Source of the DNA: Bacteroidota bacterium
Lineage (GTDB): Bacteria > Bacteroidota > Bacteroidia > Chitinophagales > BACL12
Reading direction: 5' to 3'
Assembly (NCBI GenBank): GCA_016124275.1
Contig: WGOA01000005.1
Coordinates: forward strand, 1-43,091
DNA: 43,091 bases
Numbering within the stretch: the first letter of the stretch is position 1; the number at the start of each line of letters is the position of its first letter. Position numbers and translations under genes: made by a program. Under the pieces are notes generated by a model that saw only the letters and a program-made list of their open reading frames with translations, was not told the origin of the DNA and did not search any database. Below are positions 27,036 to 35,479 of this stretch, one piece after another.

Positions 27036-28061
27036 CTACCAGGCAAGCCTGGCCTCCACCGACAGTTCGTGCGTATCCCGCTGGCCAGCCTGAAACAAAA
27101 AAGCCCCGGCGCGCGCAATCATGGCCGCATTGTCCGTGCAATAGGCCGGATCGGGAAGGTAAACGGACCAACCCCGCTGTGCTGCAAGCGCTTGAAGCCC
27201 CTGCCGCAACCCGCGATTGGCGCTAACGCCACCAGCCAAAGCCAGGTGTTCAAGCCCGCTTTGCTCTGCCGCAATGGCAAATTTGTGCAGCAGGATGGAC
27301 ACAATGCTGGCTTGAATTCCGGCACACAAATCTGCCAGATTCGCAGACACAAAATCAGGATGCAACCGTGTTTGATCCCGCAAGAAGTAGAGCACGGAAG
27401 TTTTCAACCCGCTGAAACTGTAATCCAGACCGGGCATGTCCGGGCGGGCAAAGGCAAACCGATCCGGGTCTCCCTGGGAAGCCAGCCGATCCACCAGCGG
27501 ACCCGCCGGATAATCCAGGCCCAGCAACTTGCCGCATTTGTCAAAGGCTTCTCCGGCTGCGTCGTCCAAGGTGCGGCCTAAAACCGTCATGACCAGCGGG
27601 GAGTCTACGCGCACAATTTGGGTATGCCCGCCGGAAACCGTCAGGCACAGGAAAGGAAACAGGGGAAAGGGCGCTTCAATGAAATGCGCCAACACGTGGG
27701 CCTTCATGTGGTGGACACCAACGAGCGGAAGCCCCCAGCCCCAGGCCAGCGCTTTGGCGAACGATGCGCCCACCAGCAAACTGCCCAACAAACCGGGACC
27801 CCGGGTAAAGGCCACAGCATCCAGCATGGCAGGGTTTATGCCGCTGGCAGCCAGCGTGGCCTCCAGCAGGGGAACGATGTGCTTTTCATGGTCGCGGCTG
27901 GCCAATTCCGGCACCACTCCGCCGTATTGCTGGTGAACAGCCTGTCCGGCAATGAGGTTGGCTCGAATCTTGCTGCCGTCCCAAACGGCGGCCGCCGTGT
28001 CGTCGCAGGAAGATTCCAGCCCGAGCACCACGGGGCCAGACTCAGTTGAACGATCAGGCAT
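27036..28061 (-). CDS. tsaD: tRNA N6-adenosine threonylcarbamoyltransferase
   Basis: 341 residues from the ATG at 28061 (an in-frame TTG at 28079 would add six). It attaches threonylcarbamoyl to A37 of ANN-decoding tRNAs together with TsaB and TsaE. ASKHA-fold signatures are VVLGLESSCDDTAAAV, GGVVPELASRDHEKHI, AFTRGPGLLGSLLVG, HHMKAHVLAH (metal-binding His118 and His122), LTVSGGHTQIV, ALAGGVSANRGLR and YCTDNAAMIARAG. Length is standard. It is divergent from the tamB-like gene, a neighbourhood I recall as common in Bacteroidota. The 200-bp intergenic region has a promoter-like box for tamB but none that I trust for tsaD. Confidence 0.96.
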   Translation of the reverse strand: MPDRSTESGPVVLGLESSCDDTAAAVWDGSKIRANLIAGQAVHQQYGGVVPELASRDHEKHIVPLLEATLAASGINPAMLDAVAFTRGPGLLGSLLVGASFAKALAWGWGLPLVGVHHMKAHVLAHFIEAPFPLFPFLCLTVSGGHTQIVRVDSPLVMTVLGRTLDDAAGEAFDKCGKLLGLDYPAGPLVDRLASQGDPDRFAFARPDMPGLDYSFSGLKTSVLYFLRDQTRLHPDFVSANLADLCAGIQASIVSILLHKFAIAAEQSGLEHLALAGGVSANRGLRQGLQALAAQRGWSVYLPDPAYCTDNAAMIARAGAFLFQAGQRDTHELSVEARLAW

Positions 28062-28189
28062 AGGCGGGGTCAAATCCAAAGATTCGCTGGGGGTTCAAGG
28101 GTTGTCAAGGCTGAAATGCCACATCACGGCAAGGGCTGCTGGAGCTTAGGAACTGCCGCAACGCTGGCTCGCTGAGCGCGGTTAATCGG

Positions 28190-28197
28190 TATCTTCG
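28190..28197 (+). promoter_or_regulatory. Possible -7 element for the tamB-like gene
   Basis: TATCTTCG followed by C, one mismatch from TAnnTTTG, lies 67 bases before the ATG at 28264. The predicted leader contains a small hairpin, TGGCG / CGCCA (28214-28230). Confidence 0.4.
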
Positions 28198-28263
28198 CCT
28201 GTAAAGTTAAGGGTGGCGCTAAAAACGCCATGACTTGCGTTATGCCCTGTTCCCGCCCCATTC

Positions 28264-31200
28264 ATGACGGACGCTAACCACCCTCCAGAACACGAATCCG
28301 CAGGCACCGACGCCAATGAGCCCGGCAAGAGGAAAGGTATATTCTCCCGGTTGGGCAAATGGACCTTTACCTTGTTGTGGCGCGGGGCAGCATTTATAGT
28401 ATTATCACTTATTGCTATTTACGTGCTGTTTCTCTTTCCGGAGGTACAACAATGGACAGCGGTGCGCGCTTCTGCCTGGGCCAGCAACCAAAGCGGTACC
28501 GAGGTTCGGATGGAGAAAATCAGGCTGCGCTTTGTGCGCAAGTTTGCTTTTGGCGAAGTGTATGTGGCCGATTACAACGGCGATACCTTGCTCTACACCC
28601 GCGAACTTGTGGCCAGGGTAGATGGCTTTGATCCGTTTAAACGCCAATTGCTGGTCCGCCATATCCGCATTCGCGGCGCGCATTTTGTGATGCGCAGAGA
28701 AATGGGCGATTCCACATTCAGTTTTTCTGAATTCACCGCGCGGTTGACGGGTAAAGATCCCAACCAGCCTATCGTGGACAATGTGGCGCCTAAACCGGAG
28801 AGCCCTTCGACCAAAAAGAAAACCAAAAAAACCTGGCAACTGGGGCTCGGTGACCTGGAAATGGGCGACGGCCGTTTCCAGTACCGGGACCACAATTCGC
28901 GAACCTACATGGACATCGGCATCCCGCATTTGGTGGTGCTCATGCGGCGAACCAACCCTTCCGCTAAAATTCTGCACGCTTCAAAGGTGGCTTTCACCGA
29001 TCTGGATGTTCGATTTTTTAAACCCGATTCCGCGCGGGGCCCTTTATGGGGTGCACCGCCCGATACCCCGCGCCTGAACACCAGTGGCTGGGTGTACACC
29101 ACCGATGAACTGCTGCTGGAGAATTGTCGGTTTCGCTACAACGACGCGCGAAAATTGCCCAAAGAAGGGCTGGACTACGCGCATTTGGAGGTGGACGATA
29201 TTTTTCTGCGCACCGGGCGAACCACCTTTCGCACGGACACCATTCAGGGCATGATTCGCGACATCCGGGCCCGCGATAAAAGCGGGGCGGAACTGTCCAA
29301 ATTGACGGCTTCGCTGTTGCTGACACCGTATGATTTGCAGTTAGAAGGGTTGGTTCTGGAAACCCCGGACAGCCGCATTACCGATACCGTCCGGCTTCAA
29401 TATGGCACGTTTCAAAATTTTGAATCGTTTGAAGAAGATGTTCGCATGGATGCCTGGCTGCGCGACAGTTACGTCAGCGCGCGGGATTTGCAGCTTTTTG
29501 CCCCGGATTTAACACTGCTCGGCGGAGCAATTGGAATAGACGGCCATATCTATGGTTATGTCAATGCGCTGCACGGCCGCGACCTCGGGCTGACCTTCGG
29601 CCAGGACAGCCGATTGCTCGGGCGTTTTGATGTAACCGGGCTTCCGGACGCGGAAGAAAGCTTTATTGAGTTCAAGTTGACCGAGCTGGTAACACGGGAT
29701 GCAGAACTGCGGTCGCTCTTGCCCGGACTCGCCCTTCCCCCGATCTTGGCTCAATTGGGCGACTTGCGGGCAGAGGGCGAATTCATTGGGTTCCCGCGCG
29801 ACTTTGTGGCCTTTGGAGAGGTGAATACCGGGCTGGGCAGCGTCAATTCTGACTTGAACCTGAAAATAGAACCCGAACGCGATCTGGTAACCTATTCGGG
29901 TAATCTTGATTTAACGAGCTTTGATTTGGGGCGTTGGACCGGTCGGCCCGACTGGCTCGGTGCGGTGACTGTCCGGTCTGCAGTTTCGGGTACAGGCAAG
30001 TCCAACGGTTTTGGTCTGGGCAATCTGGATGCAAACCTGGAGGCGAATGTGTCGTCCCTTGTAGTCAAAGGATACCAATACACCAATCTTATTTTTGACG
30101 GGCAAATGCAGGAGGGCTTCTTTTCGGGTTCGCTTGAATCTGCCGATCCCAACTTTGATCAAACCTTTCAGGGAACCATTGACCTGCGGGAGCAACTACC
30201 GGTCTTTGATTTTCAGACGGAGATCCGCAATGTGGACTTTTTTGCCCTCGGGCTTATGCCGGAGCCGCTGAGCATGCAAGGCCAGTTGGTGTTGAACCTG
30301 GTGGGCGATCACATCGACTCGGTGCTGGGCCAGGGCGGCTTGTACAATTTGGTGCTTCGCGATGCTTTCCGGACCTACGCCCTTGATTCGCTCACTTTGC
30401 TGGCCAGCGAGCAGGAGGGCTTGCGCAGCCTGGAACTAAGAGCCGATCTGTTTAACGCCCTGTTTCAAGGAGACTTTGCGTTGACGCGAATGCCCGATGC
30501 CATTAAGCAACTGGTTAACCATTACTTTCCCAATGCTGGTATTGCGTATGATGCCAGCGTTTCTGCGCAGGACCTGGCTTTTGCGGTCAACATTCGCGAC
30601 AGCAAGGATTTCCTCAAACTCCTGGACCCAAAGTTGGGCAGGGTCCGGGACGCATCGGTTTCCGGAAACCTCAGCACGGGCATTGCCGCATTTGATCTTC
30701 GCGCCAGGTTTCCAGAACTCGAGTATGGGGGAATGCTGGCGAAAAGCTGGGTGGTGGATGTGCAGTCCACCGAAAACAGCCTGAAGCTTTTTACCCGATC
30801 CGAATCCCTTGTTTTTGGCGACAGCATGCGCACGCCGGTAACCGTGCTGGAAACCGATTACCAAAACGACAGTTTGTTTTTCCGGTTAATGTTGGGGCGC
30901 GACCAGGATCCGGACCGTCTGAACCTGGCCGGTGCTGTCACGGCAGAACCGCGCGCGTTCCGCATTTCAATATTGCCTTCAGAGATTTACACGCGCAATG
31001 AGCGCTGGGACATCAGTCCTAACAACTCGCTGGTCTATGATTATGAGCGGCTGGTGGCCAAGGACTTCACGTTGACCAACGGCGAACAGCAGATTGGATT
31101 GAGCAGTTTGAACAAAGAAGGCTTTGATTCCTGGCTGGATCTGGATTTCCGATCCGTGAAAATCGGTAATCTACTGACGGCCTTTCACCTCAATCCGATG

Positions 31201-33135
31201 AACATGCAGGGCACACTGCACGGCCGCGTTTCGGGTTCAAATGTGCTGAGCAACCTGGGCTTTGCCGCCAATCTGCGTGTGGAAGAATTTGCCCTGGATG
31301 AATTGCCATTGGGAAAGGTCACGCTCAACGCTTCCATGCAGCGGCCGGAAAACCAGCTCAACTTTTTGCTGGCCATGACCGAAGGCAGCGACGTTCGCGC
31401 CCGGGGCAATTTTGACCTGAACGCAGGAGGAAACATCGAAGCCGATGTGCGAATTGACCGGCTTCCGGTGACCCCGCTGGGTTACTACCTTCAAAACCTT
31501 TTTGACCAGCTGGGGGGTGACCTGAGCGGCGATATCCAACTTCGCGGCACCCTGGAGAATCCCGTATTCAGCGGTGAGGCATCGATTGATGATGCAGCCC
31601 TTCGCCTGATGTACACGAATTCACGCTATGAAATACCGACCATTGCCTTGCAGTTATTGCCAGGCCGCCTGACCATTGCGCCGGCCATGCTCTTTGACCA
31701 GGCCGGTAATTCGGGAACGGTGGAAGGGGCGGTAACCTACACGCGGCTTGATGCCTGGCGATTTGACAACCTGCAAATCACCACAGAGAACATGCAGTTC
31801 ATGAATACCGACCGGGTCAGCAATCCGGAATTTTTCGGAACCGCTTTTGGCAGCGGCAGAGTGAGCATCAACGGTCCGATGAACGATATCCTCATCAGCA
31901 TCTTTGCGCGCTCCAACCGGGGCACATCGCTGGTGGTGCCCATTACCTACGGTCCCAGCATCAGTTCCGGGAGTTCGTTTGTGCGATTCAGGCAACCGGT
32001 GACGGAAAGCGGCAACGCAGAGGAGCCAAAACGGAACACCGGGCGCGTTCGCTTTGATTTCTATGTGGACGTGACCGAAGATGCCGAAGTGACCATGGAG
32101 ATTTTGGGAGACCGGCTGCAAGCCTCCGGCACGGGCAACCTGCACCTGGAGATCAGCACGCTCGGCGACTTTACCATGGATGGAATCTATCAAGTCAGCC
32201 AGGGATCCTACGCTTTTTCGCTGCAAGATCTGGTGAGCAAAGACTTCCGCCTGGCCCCAGGCAGTTCCATTACCTGGACTGGCGATCCCTACCTGGCCAT
32301 GTTGAACGTGGATGCCGTGTACACGGCACGCGCCTCGCAATGGGATTTGGTCAGTGATTTTGCCGCCTCCATGACGCCGCAGGAAGTGGAGCAAGCCCAG
32401 CAATTAATCAACTTCGATGTGTATCTGTCGTTGAGGGGTTCACTTGAAGCTCCGGATATCCTCTTTGACATCCGAATGCAAAGCGGGCAAAGTGGTGGAA
32501 CGAGCATTTTTGAACGGCGCCTACAAGAGATCAAGGCCGATCAAAACGAACTGAACAAACAAGTTTTTGGACTGCTGGTGGTCAACCGGTTCATTCCACA
32601 AGAGAGCGGCATTTCCCCATTGCTTTCGGGCGCCAGCAGTTCGGTGTCCGAATTTGTGGCCAAACAATTGTCGGTGTATGTGAGCGATTGGGTTTCTGAT
32701 TACCTGATCACTGATGTTGATATTGATATTTCGTATAGAAATTATCAAAACGTAGAAGAGGAATTGACCCAACAAGAGCTTCAGGTACAGTTGTCCAAAC
32801 GATTCTTTGACAACCGGATCTACGTAAACATTGGAGGAAACTTTGGCTTGGGCGCCAACCAGGATCCCACTGACCTGACTGGCCGAAACAACAACGTAGC
32901 GGGCGATTTTGAAATTGAGTACGCGCTGACTGCCGATGGGCGATTCCGCATAAAAGCCTTTCAGCGCCCGGATTTTGACATCGTGTCGGGCAGAAACATT
33001 GCAGAAACCGGGGTGGGTCTGTTTTACAGCCAGGAATTCAATTCGCTGGGCGAATTGGTCGCGGACCGGCGCAAGCGCAAAGCGATCAAACAGGGTGCTT
33101 CAGGCGAGCCCGTGGAAACGGAGCAAGTAGATTGA
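28264..33135 (+). CDS. TamB-like inter-membrane bridge protein (DUF490)
   Basis: A 1623-residue AsmA/TamB-type protein. The N-terminus is cytosolic and basic, with a single TM anchor at about 38-58 (LLWRGAAFIVLSLIAIYVLF). It is followed by a very long series of repeated amphipathic beta strands expected to form a periplasm-spanning hydrophobic groove. The C-terminal DUF490/TamB domain (about 1150-1600) is recognised by NLHLEISTLGDFTMDGIYQVSQGSY, FRLAPGSSITWTGDP, FDVYLSLRGSLEAPDI, NEQ-like DQNELNKQVFGLLVVNRF, DVDIDISYRNY and a closing strand-rich LSKRFFDNRIYVNIGGNF. Family members bridge the inner membrane to an Omp85 protein and act in outer-membrane protein assembly or anterograde phospholipid transport; which applies here is unknown. 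No Omp85 gene is adjacent in the window. The acidic Lys-rich interruption near residues 170-185 (SPSTKKKTKKTW) is a local insertion. Confidence 0.92.
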   Translation: MTDANHPPEHESAGTDANEPGKRKGIFSRLGKWTFTLLWRGAAFIVLSLIAIYVLFLFPEVQQWTAVRASAWASNQSGTEVRMEKIRLRFVRKFAFGEVYVADYNGDTLLYTRELVARVDGFDPFKRQLLVRHIRIRGAHFVMRREMGDSTFSFSEFTARLTGKDPNQPIVDNVAPKPESPSTKKKTKKTWQLGLGDLEMGDGRFQYRDHNSRTYMDIGIPHLVVLMRRTNPSAKILHASKVAFTDLDVRFFKPDSARGPLWGAPPDTPRLNTSGWVYTTDELLLENCRFRYNDARKLPKEGLDYAHLEVDDIFLRTGRTTFRTDTIQGMIRDIRARDKSGAELSKLTASLLLTPYDLQLEGLVLETPDSRITDTVRLQYGTFQNFESFEEDVRMDAWLRDSYVSARDLQLFAPDLTLLGGAIGIDGHIYGYVNALHGRDLGLTFGQDSRLLGRFDVTGLPDAEESFIEFKLTELVTRDAELRSLLPGLALPPILAQLGDLRAEGEFIGFPRDFVAFGEVNTGLGSVNSDLNLKIEPERDLVTYSGNLDLTSFDLGRWTGRPDWLGAVTVRSAVSGTGKSNGFGLGNLDANLEANVSSLVVKGYQYTNLIFDGQMQEGFFSGSLESADPNFDQTFQGTIDLREQLPVFDFQTEIRNVDFFALGLMPEPLSMQGQLVLNLVGDHIDSVLGQGGLYNLVLRDAFRTYALDSLTLLASEQEGLRSLELRADLFNALFQGDFALTRMPDAIKQLVNHYFPNAGIAYDASVSAQDLAFAVNIRDSKDFLKLLDPKLGRVRDASVSGNLSTGIAAFDLRARFPELEYGGMLAKSWVVDVQSTENSLKLFTRSESLVFGDSMRTPVTVLETDYQNDSLFFRLMLGRDQDPDRLNLAGAVTAEPRAFRISILPSEIYTRNERWDISPNNSLVYDYERLVAKDFTLTNGEQQIGLSSLNKEGFDSWLDLDFRSVKIGNLLTAFHLNPMNMQGTLHGRVSGSNVLSNLGFAANLRVEEFALDELPLGKVTLNASMQRPENQLNFLLAMTEGSDVRARGNFDLNAGGNIEADVRIDRLPVTPLGYYLQNLFDQLGGDLSGDIQLRGTLENPVFSGEASIDDAALRLMYTNSRYEIPTIALQLLPGRLTIAPAMLFDQAGNSGTVEGAVTYTRLDAWRFDNLQITTENMQFMNTDRVSNPEFFGTAFGSGRVSINGPMNDILISIFARSNRGTSLVVPITYGPSISSGSSFVRFRQPVTESGNAEEPKRNTGRVRFDFYVDVTEDAEVTMEILGDRLQASGTGNLHLEISTLGDFTMDGIYQVSQGSYAFSLQDLVSKDFRLAPGSSITWTGDPYLAMLNVDAVYTARASQWDLVSDFAASMTPQEVEQAQQLINFDVYLSLRGSLEAPDILFDIRMQSGQSGGTSIFERRLQEIKADQNELNKQVFGLLVVNRFIPQESGISPLLSGASSSVSEFVAKQLSVYVSDWVSDYLITDVDIDISYRNYQNVEEELTQQELQVQLSKRFFDNRIYVNIGGNFGLGANQDPTDLTGRNNNVAGDFEIEYALTADGRFRIKAFQRPDFDIVSGRNIAETGVGLFYSQEFNSLGELVADRRKRKAIKQGASGEPVETEQVD

Positions 33136-33225
33136 AGGGGCAGGGCGAGTGAACATAGGCCACCTTCCTTGAAGCAAAGCGCGGAGGGGCAACCCCGCCC
33201 ATCATCAACCGCATGAGGGCTTGGC

Positions 33226-34890
33226 TTAATTCGCAGACAACAACTCGCCCAAGCGGTAAAACTCTTCGCGCTCCAGCCGCCCTTGCTCATTGTAATGTTT
33301 CCACAAACCGTGCTGCTTGCCTTCTTTCCATTGGCCCGTGAATCGGATTTCGCCGTTGGGATGAAACGCCACGCCTTCTCCGGAATCTCCGGTCCAACGC
33401 GTTTGGCTCTCTTTGCGGCCATTGGAATAATAGGACAGCTCCAGCCCTTCTTTGTGGTCAGCTCGGTATTCGGCTATGTGCTGCAAGGTTCCATCCGCGT
33501 AAAAGCGTTCCCAATTCCCTGTTTTTTTACCCCGGTCATAGGCGCCTGTTTCCAGCAAGCTCCCGTCCGGGTGCAGCGCCCGGTAAGGCCCTTGCCGCAG
33601 ACTATCGCGGTAGGTGTACGTCTCAAAAACGCCGCCCTCCGGGTACCAGGTGGTCCAGGGCCCATTCGGCACACCGTTCACATAGGTACCCTCCCACTCC
33701 GGATTGCCGTTGAAATGCAAACCGGTCCACGAGCCATGGCGTTTGCCGTCGCGAAGAGAACCGGAAGCCCTTCCCTCGTAAACCGTGTTGCCTGTGCAGG
33801 CTGCTAACATAAACAACCCTATGCCAACGGGAACCAGCGACTGCACTGCGGCTTTTTTGTGGTAAGCAAGCAAGGTGCGCAGCCGGCGAATGCCTTCTGC
33901 CGCGCGCATGTAGGGCACACCCTGGCGTTTATTGGCCAGGCTGATGCGGTAAATGATGCCCCAATGCCAGAGAATGTCGCGGTAAAAACGCAGGATGGGA
34001 TAACCAGGATCATAAATATGCGCGGGCTCTGATTTGACGCCGTTGATCTCCAGGATTTTAAAATCGCGGCCTTGTTCAAGCGCCTGCCAACTGGCGCACT
34101 TGATGTCGTAGCGGCAGTAGTACACCCCGTCGAGGTGGCTGCTGATCTGGTCGAAGGTGCGGTGCAGCGGCTCACTGATTTTGTGGCGACCGTCCATGAA
34201 TTTACAGCCCTTGCTGTGGTTGCCGATGGTGTGAAACTGCAAGAGCTGACCGGGTGCCAAAACACGGTTCCACACCGCTGCATGGCTTTGGCGAAGGGAA
34301 TTTTCCTGCAGGCGAGCGCGTGGGTAGGCGGCAACCAGTTCGGCTACGCTGCGCCGGCCATCGCCGGTTACCTGAAGGTACTCCTTTAACGTAACAGAAC
34401 TTATGGTTCCCTTCTCCTGCCCTGGAAACCGAAAATGCAGCACGCTGACCTCTTCTTCAAAAGCAATATACTCCTGGAGCAGAAAATCAACCGGGTGCTC
34501 GCGGCGAAAGCGTTCCAATTCAAGTGAGGAATCTAATATACGAACCAACATGCCCCGTTCTCCGATGTCAGGCTTTGCTACCATAGGAAAACTTATGTTA
34601 CCTTGTGCGGCAGCGGCCAGGCATTGATCGGGCGCAAACTCAGCGGGAATGAAAACTGTGGCCGGCTTCATGGCAGGCGGCAACATGGCCAAAATATCGC
34701 GCTTGGACTCGCCCACCAGGCCACCGGTTGGAATACCGGGATTGGCGGCCGTAAAAAAAAGTGGAGAACGCGCGCGCAGCGCTAAAAACCCGTAATAGGC
34801 AAAAACCGGAAGGTAAACCAGATTAAAGGGCCAATACTCCCAGTTGAACAGCCGGATAAAAAAAGGGAAGCGCTGAAGCGGTTTCCTCAC
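33226..34890 (-). CDS. ATP-grasp protein fused to a lipoprotein with YwqK/MORN-like repeats
   Basis: A 554-residue reading frame with two parts. Residues 1 to about 345 form an ATP-grasp ligase-like protein: FPMVAKPDIGERGMLVRI (lysine and loop for ATP), FLLQEYIAFEEEVSV, LKEYLQVTGDGRRSVAEL, TIGNHSKGCKFMDG, GVYYCRYDIKC, FKILEINGVKSEPAHIYDPGY (metal-binding Glu/Asn). Residues 345-364 then form a textbook lipoprotein signal (KK, a hydrophobic core, then LAAC with Cys365). Residues 370-554 hold about eight ~23-residue YwqK/MORN-like repeats (GKRHGSWTGLHFNGN, GVPNGPWTTWYPEGG, GKQHGLWKHYNEQG). A lipobox in mid-chain means this is either a recent fusion or two genes. An in-frame TTG at 33873-33871 could start a separate lipoprotein. 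The start is GTG, overlapping the DinB-like stop by four bases. Confidence 0.8.
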   Translation of the reverse strand: MRKPLQRFPFFIRLFNWEYWPFNLVYLPVFAYYGFLALRARSPLFFTAANPGIPTGGLVGESKRDILAMLPPAMKPATVFIPAEFAPDQCLAAAAQGNISFPMVAKPDIGERGMLVRILDSSLELERFRREHPVDFLLQEYIAFEEEVSVLHFRFPGQEKGTISSVTLKEYLQVTGDGRRSVAELVAAYPRARLQENSLRQSHAAVWNRVLAPGQLLQFHTIGNHSKGCKFMDGRHKISEPLHRTFDQISSHLDGVYYCRYDIKCASWQALEQGRDFKILEINGVKSEPAHIYDPGYPILRFYRDILWHWGIIYRISLANKRQGVPYMRAAEGIRRLRTLLAYHKKAAVQSLVPVGIGLFMLAACTGNTVYEGRASGSLRDGKRHGSWTGLHFNGNPEWEGTYVNGVPNGPWTTWYPEGGVFETYTYRDSLRQGPYRALHPDGSLLETGAYDRGKKTGNWERFYADGTLQHIAEYRADHKEGLELSYYSNGRKESQTRWTGDSGEGVAFHPNGEIRFTGQWKEGKQHGLWKHYNEQGRLEREEFYRLGELLSAN

Positions 34891-35399
34891 CGGGCCGAGC
34901 CTTGTTGCTGGTAGCGGACCGTAGAAGGAGCAACCCCAAATCCAGCTCGCAGCGACAATTCCGGAGCAGCGATGCGCAAGCCAATCTTAATCATGGCCAG
35001 GTGGTGGATAGCGTGCTCAATGTTGTACACCAATTCGCGCTCAAAGGTGGTTTCCACACAAAAGCACTCCTGGCAGGCCGCATCATAGGCCACCTCCAGC
35101 TTAAGCCCTTCCTGGGGATCAACCGAGCGAATGCTGTCCATGATGTCCTGCATGGCCGATAAAGCCACGCCTGTATGCTGCTCAATCAAGGTGTTGCGGA
35201 CACGCTTGTCGTAATTGACCGTTCCCGTCAGCCGCTGCTCGATAAGGCATTGAAAAAACTCGATGACGTGCCGTGTATGCTGCCCTGCAGAAGACTGCGA
35301 CAACACCTCTAAAGGCTGAGCATACCGGGCATCGTCCAGGTGGGACAGGTAATGCTCCATGTCGGCGAAGATGGATTCGACGGCTTGATTGATGTTCAT
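34887..35399 (-). CDS. DinB-like four-helix protein
   Basis: A 170-residue protein of the DinB/YfiT putative metalloenzyme superfamily. The metal-site pattern is the helix SAGQHTRHVIEFFQCLIE (His41/His44) and, in the last helix, YNIEHAIHHLAMIKIG (His129, His132, His133). This spacing gives the usual three-His site. Family members include bacillithiol- or mycothiol-dependent transferases, but many are unassigned; this Bacteroidota branch has no known reaction that I can name. Its stop overlaps the GTG start of the ATP-grasp gene (GTGA), so the two proteins are translationally coupled and probably act together. An exact promoter box lies 69 bases upstream (35468-35475). Confidence 0.8.
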   Translation of the reverse strand: MNINQAVESIFADMEHYLSHLDDARYAQPLEVLSQSSAGQHTRHVIEFFQCLIEQRLTGTVNYDKRVRNTLIEQHTGVALSAMQDIMDSIRSVDPQEGLKLEVAYDAACQECFCVETTFERELVYNIEHAIHHLAMIKIGLRIAAPELSLRAGFGVAPSTVRYQQQGSAR

Positions 35400-35467
35400 A
35401 GAGAAGTCGGCGAGTGCGTAGGGCTTAAAAATTTCTTATGGATGCTGTTAAGAACCAAAAAGACGGC

Positions 35468-35475
35468 CAAAGGTA
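35468..35475 (-). promoter_or_regulatory. -7 element for the DinB-like/ATP-grasp unit
   Basis: The minus strand reads TACCTTTG, an exact TAnnTTTG, 69 bases before the ATG at 35399 and immediately after the stop of the PLP-enzyme gene. Confidence 0.55.
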
Positions 35476-35479
35476 AGGC

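Noticed and set aside
33188-33205. GGGG/CCCC hairpin between the tamB-like and ATP-grasp genes as a terminator
   Set aside because: The stem is 4-6 bp with no U tract; a chance repeat in GC-rich DNA is likely.
33853-33858. Programmed ribosomal frameshift at the six-A tract of the ATP-grasp gene
   Set aside because: The in-frame phase is CAC AAA AAA GCC, which is not the A AAA AAG heptamer arrangement, and no stimulatory structure is evident. An indel or internal start explains the junction more simply.
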